A stretch of 8,737 nt of DNA from Chloroflexota bacterium (GTDB taxonomy: Bacteria > Chloroflexota > Limnocylindria > Limnocylindrales > CSP1-4), in NCBI GenBank assembly GCA_021814735.1, contig JAKAHX010000043.1, forward strand, positions 1 through 8,737, given 5' to 3'. The translations under genes were made by a program, and so were the position numbers. Below, piece by piece: positions 8,694 through 8,737 of this stretch. The notes under the pieces are model-generated. The model did not search any database. It worked only from the letters and a program-made list of their open reading frames with translations, and was not told where the DNA came from. How positions within the stretch are numbered: position 1 is the stretch's first letter; each line of letters opens with the position of its first letter.

Positions 8694-8737
8694 GGGCGGC
8701 TCTCGCGAAGCCCGGTCGCCCTCGGCCCGGCCGCGAC
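8690..8737 (-). CDS. Possible C-terminal end of an upstream gene, cut by window edge
   Basis: The last 48 bases hold 15 open codons (VAAGPRATGLRESRP) followed by a TGA at 8692-8690 that overlaps the hisG GTG as GTGA. Almost every other gene junction in this operon has the same 4-base overlap, so a coding sequence ending here is plausible. The stretch is too short to assign to a family, and in DNA this rich in G and C a 15-codon open frame is expected by chance. It could equally be an untranslated leader. Confidence 0.3.
   Translation of the reverse strand, partial: VAAGPRATGLRESRP

Overview
The window is a gene-dense, very GC-rich stretch of bacterial chromosome. It carries a complete tyrosyl-tRNA synthetase gene, the 5' part of a class A penicillin-binding protein gene, and a compact histidine biosynthesis operon. 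There are no signs of mobile DNA, CRISPR arrays, tRNA or rRNA genes, or foreign base composition. Codon third positions are almost all G or C. A monofunctional HisB, a HisI-HisE fusion and a long-form HisG together fit a high-GC lineage such as Chloroflexota better than classical Actinobacteria. This placement is an inference from gene architecture and is weak.

Layout: bases 1-950 (minus strand, running off the left edge) encode the first 316 residues of a bifunctional PBP: short cytoplasmic tail, one membrane anchor and most of a GT51 glycosyltransferase domain. A 73-base divergent gap (951-1023) separates it from tyrS (1024-2301, plus). TyrS converges on the his operon across a 38-base gap that holds a strong all-GC hairpin. 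From 8693 down to 2340 the minus strand reads hisG-hisD-hisC-hisB-hisH-hisF-hisIE without a single intergenic base: every junction is a 4-base ATGA/GTGA overlap or a 1-base TGATG overlap. The rightmost 48 bases are open in a frame that ends in a TGA overlapping the hisG start, so the operon probably continues upstream with another gene.

Function: HisG makes phosphoribosyl-ATP, HisIE performs the next two steps (pyrophosphohydrolase and cyclohydrolase), HisH-HisF form imidazole glycerol phosphate synthase (releasing AICAR), HisB dehydrates IGP, HisC transaminates, and HisD oxidises histidinol to histidine. Two steps have no gene here: the ProFAR isomerase HisA, which commonly sits between hisH and hisF, and histidinol-phosphate phosphatase (HisN type).

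I found no previously undescribed system. The points worth a second look are modest: the absent hisA at its usual place, a low-complexity loop insertion in HisF, a long tail on HisH, the shared hairpin between convergent genes, and a GT51 motif in the PBP lacking the usual histidine.
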